Below are positions 54,101 through 62,989 of a stretch of 64,000 bases of DNA, one piece after another. The number at the start of each line of letters is the position of its first letter. Positions within the stretch are counted from its first letter, which is position 1. The stretch comes from Mesostigma viride (Eukaryota > Streptophyta > Mesostigmatophyceae > Mesostigmatales > Mesostigmataceae). The position numbers and the translations under genes were made by a program. Under the pieces are notes generated by a model that made no database searches, had not been told where the DNA came from, and saw only the letters and a program-made list of their open reading frames with translations. Where the stretch lies: the NCBI GenBank assembly GCA_009746045.1, contig RPFO01000115.1, positions 1,018,734 to 1,082,733 on the forward strand. The letters run 5' to 3'.

Positions 54101-54602
54101 CTAGCCCAGCCAGATCAATAGCCTCACACCCTGGTTCATTGGCAAGACATGTGAACTGCTGATCCAGTAACAATGCCTCCACAGGGTAGTACCTGGCCTG
54201 AGCAATCAAGAGAGCCCTGAGCAACTGTGTCTTGTCCATTCCAGGTAATGGTTCAATGGTTGTGTACCTTGACCATGCATCTTTAAGTGCCAAGTAAGAT
54301 TGTCCTTTGATATGAAAGACATCTCCTACCACCCTGCCCTTGCTCTTAGGTGGGGTAGCTACATGCCACTTAGGGGGTTTGGGTGCATTGAACTGACAAT
54401 GCTGGCAGTGGGATCTGACCACCTGGCATGCACGTCTGAGTGCTGCCCCCCCTATTGCTGCTGCCACCACCTCTGCACTCACTTCATGCCCATAAAGGAA
54501 ATGCAACTGCAAAGCAAGCTCCTGAAAACTGATCTGAGCATCCTCTGGGGGACACTCTGCACACCTTGGGAACCATAGATGTGAAGGTTGGTTTAGAGAC
54601 AT
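51162..54602 (-). CDS. Pol polyprotein of LTR copy 3: integrase - retropepsin-like - copia-like RT - RNase H (1146 aa)
   Basis: Open throughout. Residues about 30-70: integrase zinc motif (LHFLYGHE...SHCQHC). About 85-200: integrase core with GDVFHI, ALLLDQQF and DHERQGIIER; the last two acidic residues are only 29 apart. About 285-345: SH3-like tail (REGDQVLFY...GTWHGPATI). About 460-540: retropepsin-like domain, VAVDTQAQVSIIS and NALLGDPFLCYPGV, with Gln where retropepsins have Gly. About 640-900: reverse transcriptase (CKATDIKRAFLKGSP, GVEGLQSAPRIF, FVWHGDDQL replacing YVDDL). About 970-1120: RNase H (MDSSMES, SNAAECRAVVSA, LLTDSQSVLSF, HNAADALTK). It copies element RNA to DNA and integrates it. 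A protease-like domain between integrase and RT fits neither copia (PR-IN-RT) nor gypsy (PR-RT-IN) order. The start may lie upstream, because Gag and Pol frames overlap near 54484-54602. Confidence 0.9.
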   Translation of the reverse strand: MSLNQPSHLWFPRCAECPPEDAQISFQELALQLHFLYGHEVSAEVVAAAIGGAALRRACQVVRSHCQHCQFNAPKPPKWHVATPPKSKGRVVGDVFHIKGQSYLALKDAWSRYTTIEPLPGMDKTQLLRALLIAQARYYPVEALLLDQQFTCLANEPGCEAIDLAGLEDHERQGIIERAIRSIKTLVAKEDGNLLADSGSYADRALWSTRLCQVLNRRPLMKTPQGVVITPDGLHAGIYPPEVLALYNAQRAQTASRLAVKDAKHPRPTFREGDQVLFYKESGLGKVGTWHGPATILKFNTTGRTVLVKHNDTGKIHRCSPHRMKLYFPTVSDVAEEEELLADSPVQLPGIPALPSEWLFGTPTGECESHTHCDTQVTLDDCRQSLQDWPPAAEGHIGKTGDQQPITSTSVNIAQPLAAPSKRSLADAVRILQAAHRAKAQTAAGSAKVGKVGQNDNSPFMVAVDTQAQVSIISALAVPHLPLEPSPWHHVADFSGQSSLKVLGQVMLTILGIPTPFQVLEGYKGNALLGDPFLCYPGVLISSDRLSIQDMGGVDLNHFKISLEKLLNTNIASVKFATPKYAPGQEPCVADLVHNQKLHPNSFGLGKHDVAKMSPLSYEQIEQDCRTHIGFLKWVEAFNKAREEWVVPDPLSPSHTPPVTPIDKKPAGCKHLRLKFVCKHKPAADGSVIFHARPCVTEFKGTTDLTEAELYTPGIQQTSLKILLSVFVGHLNDGDDYICKATDIKRAFLKGSPEIAQQVWHGQVYVVSTPRVWAKHIPQQYLKANIGVEGLQSAPRIFRMSAQAVFEKLGARYDDIDPCFFVVPHPHGILTFVWHGDDQLIAGPRRAVDDFIQQVSQHFEIGKQVELGTTAIKFCGTMLQLQQHQNQWVCALYSPNDYMHSCLEVLQTKIKPGACPTIRGKLGWLCSTCAPHLAVVSRVDDDVLMQVGHKAITKTLQEGPPLILHSLDLHKTIHIQAMMDSSMESRQITKLQARESGLYFVQNDDAPLSLISWYSRLHRRKAVSSNAAECRAVVSAVLHARYLNHVLVWLQMQAGSNAGVVAHLLTDSQSVLSFLANPYAVHTDLDWVVLKQESTYWESTRHVEDKHNAADALTKVPQQAAEQYQLLYHLMNPYGKQATLPHRGDA

Positions 54603-54921
54603 AATCTTCTGAAACCAGCTGTAGCACCTTTCCAGAACTGCTCACTGCTCTGACAGTGGGGCATGCAGATGAAAGAGGTGAAGCAGGCACACTCAAGCCA
54701 GCATGAGAGGGAGACTCACACTTCTTGCCGTAAGGAGGCCGCTTGCAGTCCTTGGGGTCACCGTGGGGCGGCCCGTGGCACTTGTGGCACAGGACGTCCA
54801 AATGCCCCAGCTCGTCCACGTTCTTGCGGCAGGTGGGCCGCAGGTGGTACTTCATGCCACAGCGGGTGCACCGCTGAGAAGACTTGTCCTCCTTGTCCTG
54901 CTTCTTGTTGTTGTTGTTGTT

Positions 54922-54963
<42 letters not shown>

Positions 54964-57623
54964 ACTGTTGTTGTTGTTGTTGCTGGAGCTGCCCCCCTTG
55001 GAGGGAGACTGCCCCTTACCCTTGCCCTTGCCCCAGCCCCTGCCCTTGCCCTTGCCCTTGCCCTTGCCCTTGCCCTTAAACATTTGTCCCAGCAGGGACT
55101 TGACTTCTGCCATAGTGACAGGTCTCTTGCTCCTGTCTTCCCTCTCCCTATCCTCCTCCTCCCTCTCTTCCCCCCTGACCCTCTTTACAGAGGTGCCCAT
55201 GGCCCCCTGGCTAAGGGGAGCCAAGGCCAGCTTGATATAATCCAATGCCTCCTTCATGTCCTCCCAGTACTTTGCCATTCCTGTGGCAAGCATAGCGTAG
55301 GTGTTTTTGTCAAGTTTGAGTTTCTCAAGGAAGAACGCAGCAAGAACTTGTGATCTAGCTGCTGGACATCAGGACGTGCTTTGATGGCTAGCTCATATTT
55401 CTTTGTCTCAGCCACATAGTCCACTGATGTGACCCTGTATTCCTCTACCCACCTGAATGCCCCATATATGTCCACAGATGAGGGGGTGGAGAGGAGGTCA
55501 GTTAGCTCCTTCATGAAAGCCTCCCAAACTGCCCTAGCCTGCGTGTCCTGCCACTTGGGATACCTACGCTGGAAGACAAGAATGAGATTCTGAATCTGAG
55601 AAGAGGACTGATGGTAGAAATCCCCCTGCATGAGAGATCCAAACCAATTCTTGACATTCAGTTCCTCCCTAGCCAGCTGCAGAGAGAGAAGTGCATGATT
55701 CCCCTGCTCCCTAGTATACCCCTCAGGCAGCCCCCTGACATTAATCCTATCCACAGGACGGTTTTCATTGTAAGTGGGCAACCTAGAGGGGGATGCAGGG
55801 GGAGAGGGAGAAGATGGTGTTGCTGCTGCAGCATTCACAGGAGAGACCTGCTGAGAGGGAAGTGCTACTTGAGTGAGCTGAGCAGGATGGGCAAACATGG
55901 GCTGTGTAGGAGGGTTAGACAACATAGGGGTGGGCTGGGTGGGGGTGTGAGTGTGTGTCACTTCCCGCCTCCTGCTGCGGGCCTCCTCCCAATCATGGAA
56001 GGTGGGAGAGAGGGACACTTCATCGTCAGTAGGGTTAGTAAGATCATGATGCAACCAGGTAGGCAGAGTTAGCCACCTACCCGCCCCTCTCAGGATGGCG
56101 TTGTGCAGGAGCTCCAGCAAACGCACCAGACGCACCCTGCTGCCCTGCACCCTCCTCCCTGAGAGGAGAGCCTGCAGGGCAGGCAGCAGGTCGTCGCACA
56201 CCCTGTGTGCCCGCTTGGAGGTTGGGCAGGCCCAGGATGTGCGTGATGATTGCACACACCAGGCTGCCCGCCTCCGCGACGTGCATCTGCTGGCTCCTGT
56301 CGGCCAGCCCACGGAAGGAGGCTGTGGCTGTCTGTATGGCACGCCACACGGCCTCATCACCCAGGGTGATGAAGTCGCGACCTTGCAGGTCGCCCTCCAG
56401 CAGTGCTGGTTGCTGCCCAGCTGCGGTGGGACCCTGGGGCCCCTCCGGCCCTGCCAGGGACTTGTCCTTGTTGCGACTAGAGGGGGCCTGCCCCCCAGAG
56501 CCGCTGGAGGTGCCCGTGACACCCTCCATGGGGGCTGCATCCCCCGCCAGCGCCGGAGGCGCCGGCGTCGCTGCCGGGGTCCCTGCGACCCCGGGCGCTT
56601 GTGTCGCCGCCGGGGTCCCTGCGACCCCGGTGGCCTCCTCAGCCACCTGGCCCCCCACGCTGGGCGGGGGAGCCTGCGGCTGAGGTTGGACCCTCTGACC
56701 TGCCAGAGGGTCCTGGGTGGCTTCACCACCCATGGGCGTGTTGGGGGCGTCTGCCGCCCCGCGCCCCGTCGCAGGCGGCATCGCAGCCGCCTCACGCCTA
56801 TCCGGGCCCCAGCCAACTGGCGTGACTTGGGGCCACGCTGGCAACGGAGTCAGCGCGATCTCTGGTCTGGAGACCACGCGCAGCGCCTCTCTCTGGCGCT
56901 GCCTGGACGCCCACTGATCAACAGTGCCGGGGTTGTGCCTCGGCCGATTGGCGAAACAGTACAGCCAAACCGCCACCTGAACCAGTGGGAGCTGCATCCT
57001 AAGACGCCCCTCGATCAGCGAGTGCACCCGATGAACCTCTATCGCGTGTATCGCCTCATCTGGAAGCAACTGAAAACGTTCGAGCAAGATCCGGCCGTTC
57101 ACCGCAATGAACGCCGGGATGTCGTCCTCCCCAAGGGGGAGAAAATGGGGTGGGCGCCCGAACATGACCGGGGGCGGAACATGTTCCCCATACCGGTCAA
57201 TGTCCATGGTGGCCATCTGTCGGCCCACGGAAAGGTTGCCAGACGTCGCAGGTGTCTGCGACGAAAGCTCAAGCGAAGGCCGAGGCCTCGCAGGCGGCAC
57301 CTCGCCATCCTCCTCGGAGGAATCACTCCGCTCACGACCCCCGTCACCTGCGACGGGTGAACGTCGTGCCCGGGGGACCTGCCCCCCAGGTGCCATGGCG
57401 GACGAACCGCCAGTGGCAAACGGCCGCCCGCTCGCCATCCCCCGGGCGCCGGGCCCCACCTGCGGGCCCCGACGCCTGGGTTGGTCAGCGACCACCGTGC
57501 GGAAGGGACGTTGGGCGTCACCCTCGCATCGGTGGTGGAGGGCGTGCCCTCCGGCGAAAGGCGGGGTGAGGTGCGCCTGGCAGGCGCCTTCCCCTTGTTG
57601 TTGTTGCCGTTGTTGGAAGCCAT
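54484..57623 (-). pseudogene. Gag region of LTR copy 3 (several frames)
   Basis: The likely start is MASNNGNNNKGKAPARR at 57623. Coding sense then moves to another frame (LGEDDIPAFIAVNGRILLER, about 57110) and on to 56215. It shifts again for LLELLHNAILRGAGRWL and the capsid-like ELNVKNWFGSLMQGDFYHQS, FRWVEEYRVTSVDYVAE block (to 55330). The last frame (55293..54484) holds KYWEDMKEALDYIKLALAPL, a Gly-Lys repeat, poly-Asn from a (GTT)n tract (54903-54982) and the zinc knuckle CTRCGMKYHLRPTC with CHKCHGPPHGDPKDC. At least three frame changes mean either sequencing indels or a damaged Gag beside an intact Pol. Confidence 0.65.
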
Positions 57624-58122
57624 ATCTTTTTTTTGCTTGTAAAAAAAATATCGAACTTTTCAGTCCAAGTTGGATGGAGACTAGGGACGACGAACAACTG
57701 CGAAAGCTGAGAGCGAATGATGATTGTATTACAATAATACAATGAGAGAGCGATGAAAGCTGAGGGCTCAGAATGGAACTGGGCAGACTCGGGTGCTGTG
57801 GCACTCCCCAGTGCTACGCCTATATGCCTATGGCGGTGCTACCTGCAGCACACGACCAGTGGACAAGTGTACACCGCAATGCCATGCGACCACGTCACTA
57901 GCAACCAGCTAAGACTCGGCCCGTCAGGCCCGGCTACACCGGACCTGGCGGGTCGAGCTAGCACCTAGGAACAGTCTGGCACTAACCGCACATCGGTCCA
58001 CATGACACCTCAGTACCGTACACCCTGCCGTACTGTACTGAGGTGTCCCGCTCAGCCGCGGTAGGCAATACGCGGCGCGCAGGCCGGAAATCCGTGTGTC
58101 AGCCTAAGCATCTCATCTAACT

Positions 58123-58275
58123 CCATCCATCCATCCATCCATCCATCCATCCATCCATCCATCCATCCATCCATCCATCCATCCATCCATCCATCCATCC
58201 ATCCATCCATCCATCCATCCATCCATCCATCCATCCATCCATCCATCCATCCATCCATCCATCCATCCATCCATC
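58123..58275. repeat. (CATC)n array, right part
   Basis: About 38 units. It ends at gcggttagcgctccgtgact, the start of a LINE tail. Confidence 0.93.
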
Positions 58276-58343
58276 GCGGTTAGCGCTCCGTGACTCCCCA
58301 ACGGGAGCACGATCGAGTCTCATTAATCAATTAATTAATTAAT
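58276..58343 (+). repeat. LINE 3' tail after the CATC array
   Basis: gctccgtgactccccaacgg, then gagcacg, then (TTAA)n. With the LTR elements removed, this tail directly follows the LINE reverse transcriptase remnant and the CATC array, so all may belong to one LINE copy. Confidence 0.7.
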
Positions 58344-58344
58344 G

Positions 58345-59024
58345 GTACAGCTCGAGCCTGCCGTTATCTTGTCCGTGTGTTCGAGTCGTTCAGGATGATG
58401 AATATGAATGGTGATGGAAATGTGTAGCCTTGTGCATGTTGAAATTATGGCTGGCTTATGTGTTGAGCGACTAGATGACCTAGCTATAGATGGTGGGGCC
58501 GGAAATAACTTGCTTGATCAGCAGGGCGTGTGTTTGGAGCCTAACTGGCCGGGAGTGTCTCTAGTGGTGAGCACCATTGCTGCAGTCGCTCTCCCACCAT
58601 TTACGAGGAAATTATTACCCGCAAATGGATCGAAAACCACTGAAAAGGTCTAGCTAGTCAGTCATTACGTTAGCCATGCCATGATTCCAAACGTCCAAGA
58701 ACTGCACACGGTGCAAAGGCGAAAATCCGGAGTCCTGACAGCACTTTTAAATGTGCGGCGGGATTACCAAAAGCCCGCACGTATGCCAGAAAACATCGTG
58801 TTGCTGCAGCGACGCGACGTCATGTGGACAACGAATCCAGTGCCACTTGAGCTCGGAATGGCCGCAAAGGAGATCTGGCATCACAGGGTTCAGATGTGCG
58901 GTGATACTACGCGATCCAGCCGCTCCACAAGGTTCCCTGTTTGTAGAGCTTGTGCCAAGGGGCATGCAGCACCGAACAGATGTGGGTAACGTTGCAAAAA
59001 ACACCGGGCTTGACGGAGCATATA
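58345..59024 (+). repeat. SINE family-A copy next to bacterial DNA
   Basis: Same body as 4400-5075 with small indels. Its match ends at gacttgacggagcat-type sequence (here gggcttgacggagcat), immediately before the AT-rich bacterial segment. Confidence 0.75.
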
Positions 59025-59127
59025 CATTGCTGGTTTTAGCCAGTTTTGTATTACCTGAATCAGCAGCGCAGCCTGAGAGAAAAACACTTGCACCTAAAAT
59101 CATTATTAAATTGAATTGTTTTAACAT
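59025..59127 (-). pseudogene. N-terminus of bacterial lipoprotein
   Basis: AAGGAG lies nine bases before ATG at 59127. The product starts MLKQFNLIMILGASVFLSGC, a signal peptide with the lipobox LSGC, and runs about 35 residues before the join to algal SINE sequence. Confidence 0.7.
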
Positions 59128-59148
59128 AATATAACTCCTTAAATATTA

Positions 59149-59206
59149 TTATTTTTGATTTACTGCACCCTTTAGTTTCTGACCGACCTTAAACTTAGGG
59201 AAATCA
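59149..59206 (-). pseudogene. C-terminus of an HU-family DNA-binding protein
   Basis: The frame [17 protein letters not shown] then TAA (stop at 59151..59149) matches the conserved HU/IHF tail (PxFKxGKxLKxAVN). It lies 21 bases upstream of the lipoprotein start. The rest of the gene is missing because it is fused to scoA. Confidence 0.55.
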
Positions 59207-59426
59207 TTTTTCTGATTTGGCCATTTTTTAATAATAATCCAAGACCGAAATCATCTACACCGCAATTATTACTGACAATTGTTAAGTTTTTTACACCGGA
59301 TTCGGCAATGGCTGCAATGATATTTTCCGGAATTCCGCAGAGGCCGAAACCACCGGCCAGAATTGTCATCCCACTTTTAATTACATCTTTTATTGCTTGA
59401 CTTGCTGTATTATATATTTTTACCAT
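59200..59426 (-). pseudogene. scoA: Truncated scoA, 3-oxoacid CoA-transferase subunit A
   Basis: ATG at 59426 gives [20 protein letters not shown], then [17 protein letters not shown] and [18 protein letters not shown], ending QIRKMIS. This is the first third of the alpha subunit of succinyl-CoA:3-ketoacid CoA-transferase. The full protein is normally about 230 residues; here only about 76 remain before it runs into the HU tail. Confidence 0.85.
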
Positions 59427-59599
59427 TGCTAGTTGTATTATATAGTTTATAAACCATTAATCTATTACTAAATCCTTGCTTCTTGCAAGTTATTAGTTGG
59501 TTTTTAACAAAAATTATATTAAGAATTCTAAGGAGTAGCTAAAATTATACTATAATAGAATAATTTTGCCCTCAAATATGAAGTATTGATAAAAGCCAG

Positions 59600-59866
59600 A
59601 TGCGAATTGATAAAAACATACCGAATTATTTAACAATTCTTAGAATAATTGCAATTCCGCTTATTGTAATGTCGTTTTATTTTGAGGATTCAAAATTTGC
59701 TCATAGATTTGGAGGAATAATTTTTGCTGCAGCCAGCCTAACTGATTTCTTTGACGGCTACTTAGCGAGGAGATACGATATAGTTTCGAATCTTGGTAAG
59801 ATGCTTGATCCCATAGCAGATAAAGTACTGGTAGGATGTGTTCTGGTATTGTCTCGCATAGTCTTT
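59600..59866 (+). pseudogene. pgsA: Truncated pgsA, CDP-diacylglycerol-glycerol-3-phosphate phosphatidyltransferase
   Basis: ATG at 59600 gives [20 protein letters not shown], a membrane segment and the complete CDP-alcohol phosphotransferase motif [20 protein letters not shown] then IADK (DG-x2-AR-x8-G-x3-D-x3-D). Family members have about 180 residues; only about 88 are present before the join near 59866. It makes phosphatidylglycerolphosphate in bacterial membranes. As cut, it cannot be functional. Confidence 0.85.
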
Positions 59867-59870
59867 AATT

Positions 59871-60394
59871 GGCAGACCGGCTGTGATATACAAATGGGTT
59901 GCGAAATCAGGGTTGTCGAAAGCAATGGCATCATCAATGTATCGGCATGTGCATGTGGATAAAACGCCTGATGAGAACATCATATATATCATTTGAGGCA
60001 ATGAGATTCTCCATGAATGCAAGCTCGTAAGTTACATATAGATAGAGGTTTGCAAGGCCCAGGCACAGTTAGTGCCCATATACGGATGCCGATAGCTTGT
60101 TGGTATACATTGCCCGCAAAACAAATTATTAACCCCTCAACCGTCTTTGACTCGTGACTAAAATGAGCCACGAGTTGCACAGTACGCCACAGGTCATGGC
60201 CCCATTCAGCCTAATTATTTTTTTCTAGACCATACATACTAGGAACCATGCAAGCATAACCATATTAGGGCCCACCTGCATGGGGGTATAGTGGGTGGTC
60301 CCAGTGCTAGCCCCCCCTGCTCTATAAATAGCCCCCCCTCAGGGAGTTGACATCTGCGACGAGGCGCATGAGCCCCGTCTTCAGGAGATTCTTC
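59871..60394. other. Stretch without recognisable gene
   Basis: Algal-type composition returns. No gene or known repeat was seen. It includes the 3' flank of the minus-strand exon ending at 60395. Confidence 0.4.
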
Positions 60395-61270
60395 TCAAGC
60401 AAGACTAGCCATGAATTCTTCCCAGCTCCGGTCCTCCTTGTAGGCTATCTCGATCAGGTCGGATTCGACCTTGTAACCCTCGGTGGCCAGCTGATTGCGC
60501 GCCTCAGCAATTCGATAGGCTTGGCTACCATGTCTTGGACTGTCATCACTGTGCCACTTTCGCAGGTTCAAAATAAACTGTTCTTTCACCTTCTCTGATG
60601 GCTCAGGAGCCGCCGGAATCGGAGAAGGAATTCGCTCCTCGATAACCTTTTGCTCCTTCATCCAGAGGATTCGGGCAGCACGGTCCAGGCTTGCATTAAT
60701 TAATTAATTAATTAAACACGTGCTCCCATTGGGGAGTCACGGAGCACCGAAGTGCTTGTAATCCCTGTGTGTGCACTACAGGAGAAAGGGCAGAGACCCC
60801 CAGTCTCCTTCATGCCAAAGGCATGCCACAGCTGCATTCGGGCGCGCTAGCTAAACGGACAGGCTAACGATCCGGCAAACTGTGGGTGCAATAAGACCCA
60901 TGTAAGCGTAGCATAACAAGTATAGCGTGGGCAAGTAATCTGAACATAGCCAGGGCGTAGCATGGCTGTACTAGGACTAGGCTAAGGCTATTGCTGGTTG
61001 TGTACCGTGCGTTGGCGGCACGTGACTAGGTATGTTGGCACAGCTAGGCAAACATTCTAGGCATGGCTGCCTTAGCGGCAGTGACTCCAATGGTTACAAG
61101 CTAGGGCTATTGCTATTCTAGCCCGCTGGGGCCGGGCGTCCACATCTTGCATTGCGCAGCCCAGCCTCGTTGGTGATTCTCGCCTGTGATCCACTTGGCA
61201 GCTCCACTGCACGGGCAGCTGCAGGTGCAGTTTCCTCCGCCGCAGTGTCCACCACTGCGGTGCTAGGATC
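60395..61270 (-). pseudogene. Unidentified coding exon disrupted by a LINE-tail insertion
   Basis: Upstream part (about 61270..61146): NAKQDPSTAVVDTAAEETAP continuing to ARITNEAGLRNA. Downstream part (60697..60395): SLDRAARILWMKEQKVIEER, then KVKEQFILNLRKWHSDDSPR, then ESDLIEIAYKEDRSWEEFMA and a TGA stop. When the 448-base insert and one copy of CTTGCATT are left out, the two parts sit in one frame. The C-terminal half is charged, helical and looks conserved; I do not recognise the family. A 5' start was not found; an upstream frame at 61432..61310 (MFRTGLTTPSSK) may or may not belong. With the insert present, the frame is broken. Confidence 0.55.
60698..61145 (-). mobile_element. 5'-truncated LINE 3' UTR insertion with 8-bp duplication
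   Basis: Reverse complement of 7366-7797 at high identity, including the hairpin tail and (TTAA)n. It is flanked by CTTGCATT at 60690-60697 and 61146-61153. Confidence 0.85.
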
Positions 61271-62989
61271 CTGCTTGGCATTTGAATTCTTCATTCAGAT
61301 TCCTCTTAATCTCGCTCGCGGTGGGCTTGCGGAGTGTGCCCTTCGAGCCCAGCCAGGGCTCCGAGATTCGGCAGCTTGATTTTGTGTTTGATTTTGGACG
61401 ACGGCGTTGTCAGGCCCGTCCGGAACATTTTTGAAAATGTTCTTTCTTGAGTACAAGTTGCAATAATGTGTTTTGGATATCAACGCTCTTCGTCGAGAGG
61501 CAAGTGCTTTGGTGCTATACGCAGAGGAACACGCAGGCGGCTACCTTGTCCGCCGTCACGTTGCATTTATTTCTCATTAAATTATCATCGTGCATTGGAC
61601 TTGTCCGAGATTCCTCGGCGCGACGCTAGATGCCGTTTGAACACAAGATTCCGGCGCAGCAAAGATGCTGACGGCGCGGCGTCCACACTAGGATTTATGG
61701 TACTGAGTAGAACTACACAGTACAACTCAGGGGGGTACGGTGAGTGTGCGCGGTGACACCCTTAATTTAATTTATAATGGATGATATTGGGAAATGATGA
61801 TAATCGGAAATCTAATTATAATGGATGATAGACCCCTTTCGATCCTCAATGAGTTGACCCTGGGTTTGGTTTTGTAGATAGATTTTTTAGTTGGGATGGG
61901 CCGGATACAAACACTAAAAATTGTAACTCCCCCATGCAGGGACCCATCCGATCAGCTGGTGCTAAAAATAACTGGTGACTATTTTGAGTCGCGAGTTTTG
62001 GGGGGGCTAAAATAGGCATCCTAGTGCAGTTTTGAACATGGAAATGATAGGTTAGCATGGAGTATATTGGCAAACATGCATGCTAACACTTATTCCAACC
62101 TCACTGTGTGCCACCAATTAATACCTGCCATAACCACTGCAGGTCCCTGCCGGATATTGTTGGAGACGACTACGCGCGGGACGCGAGTACGGGGTTCACA
62201 ACCTTAAGTATCATGCATGATGGAGCACGTATACCTTGGATTTCACCCTATAGTACTTCAGGGGGGACTGCAACTGTACCCAAGCACTACATCCAAACAC
62301 TTACATACATGTCTTGTTTCACCCAGGGACCCACAAGATTTAATGCTAAAAATAGCTGGTGACTAAATTATTTTGAGTCTGACAACTGACACCAGTTTGG
62401 GGGGGGCTAGAATAAACATCCTAGTGCAGTTTTGAACATGGAAATGATAATAGGTAAGCATGAAACATGCATGATTATGATTATTCCAGCCTATGTGGCA
62501 CAAATATATGCCACAATAAGCGTAAATGCTTGCAGCCCCGCTGATACTGTGGTACTTATATTTTTACATGCATGATGGACCTTGCACACAAAGTCATTAA
62601 CATCCCAGCACGTACTCCTAGATGAATTAGTGACCAAGGGACCATCATTGCATGCAGTAACACTGAAAATTGCCAACTAGAAATAGGTGGCACTGCATGT
62701 GCATGACCATCACGGAGCAGATTTTCAAACTGCACAAGTTATGCATAAACATGAAAGCTAATAAGACATGACCACGAAACAATAACCCATGCAGGCTAAC
62801 AACATGAAACCAAATTATAACACATGCACAGGTGGGTCCATGAAACAATAACACACACTTCAAACCATGCCGGCCCATGGTGATACACGGCGCGCATGAG
62901 CGCGGGCAGGAAAGGCCAAATGCCATGCCACGTATAGGCAACAAATGCTAGCATTCTTAGTCAGCCTCCGTAGGACTACATCCCAGGCG
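61271..62989. other. Stretch without recognisable gene; diverged tandem duplication
   Basis: Blocks at about 61940-62090 and 62325-62480 share gctggtgactattttgagtc/ctaaattattttgagtct, gggggggct, and cctagtgcagttttgaacat. They look like an old duplication about 390 bases apart. tttataatggatgata is also repeated near 61770 and 61815. No gene is supported. Confidence 0.5.

Larger units (their letters stand above)
49652..58122 (-). mobile_element. LTR retrotransposon copy 3 with intact pol
   Basis: LTRs at 49652-50106 and 57668-58122 (455 bp each) look identical by eye. They begin AGTTGG and end CTAACT on the plus strand. Target duplication ccatc (49647-49651, 58123-58127). The interior is read on the minus strand: Gag from about 57620, zinc knuckle near 54830, Pol 54602..51162. 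A purine-rich tract (GAAAGGAAAACATAATGGG on the minus strand) abuts the 3' LTR, as in copy 1. The bases after the 5' LTR begin TGGACTGAAAAG, a possible primer-binding site. The near-identical LTRs imply a very recent insertion. Confidence 0.92.
59025..59870. other. Rickettsiales-like bacterial DNA insert
   Basis: An abrupt drop to AT-rich sequence carries pieces of four bacterial genes with bacterial start signals: lipoprotein and HU-type fragments and scoA on minus, pgsA on plus. Protein similarity and base composition fit a Rickettsiales source. Both ends break genes, so it is a fragment joined to algal DNA. An assembly chimera cannot be excluded from sequence alone. Confidence 0.8.

Noticed and set aside
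56095-57360. 421-codon plus-strand frame
   Set aside because: Opposite the Gag region of LTR copy 3; Arg/Pro/Gly-rich with no motifs.
58747-59127. 126-residue minus-strand protein joining lipoprotein and algal sequence
   Set aside because: Only the first about 35 residues are bacterial; the rest is read-through into the SINE, so the fusion is an accident of the junction.
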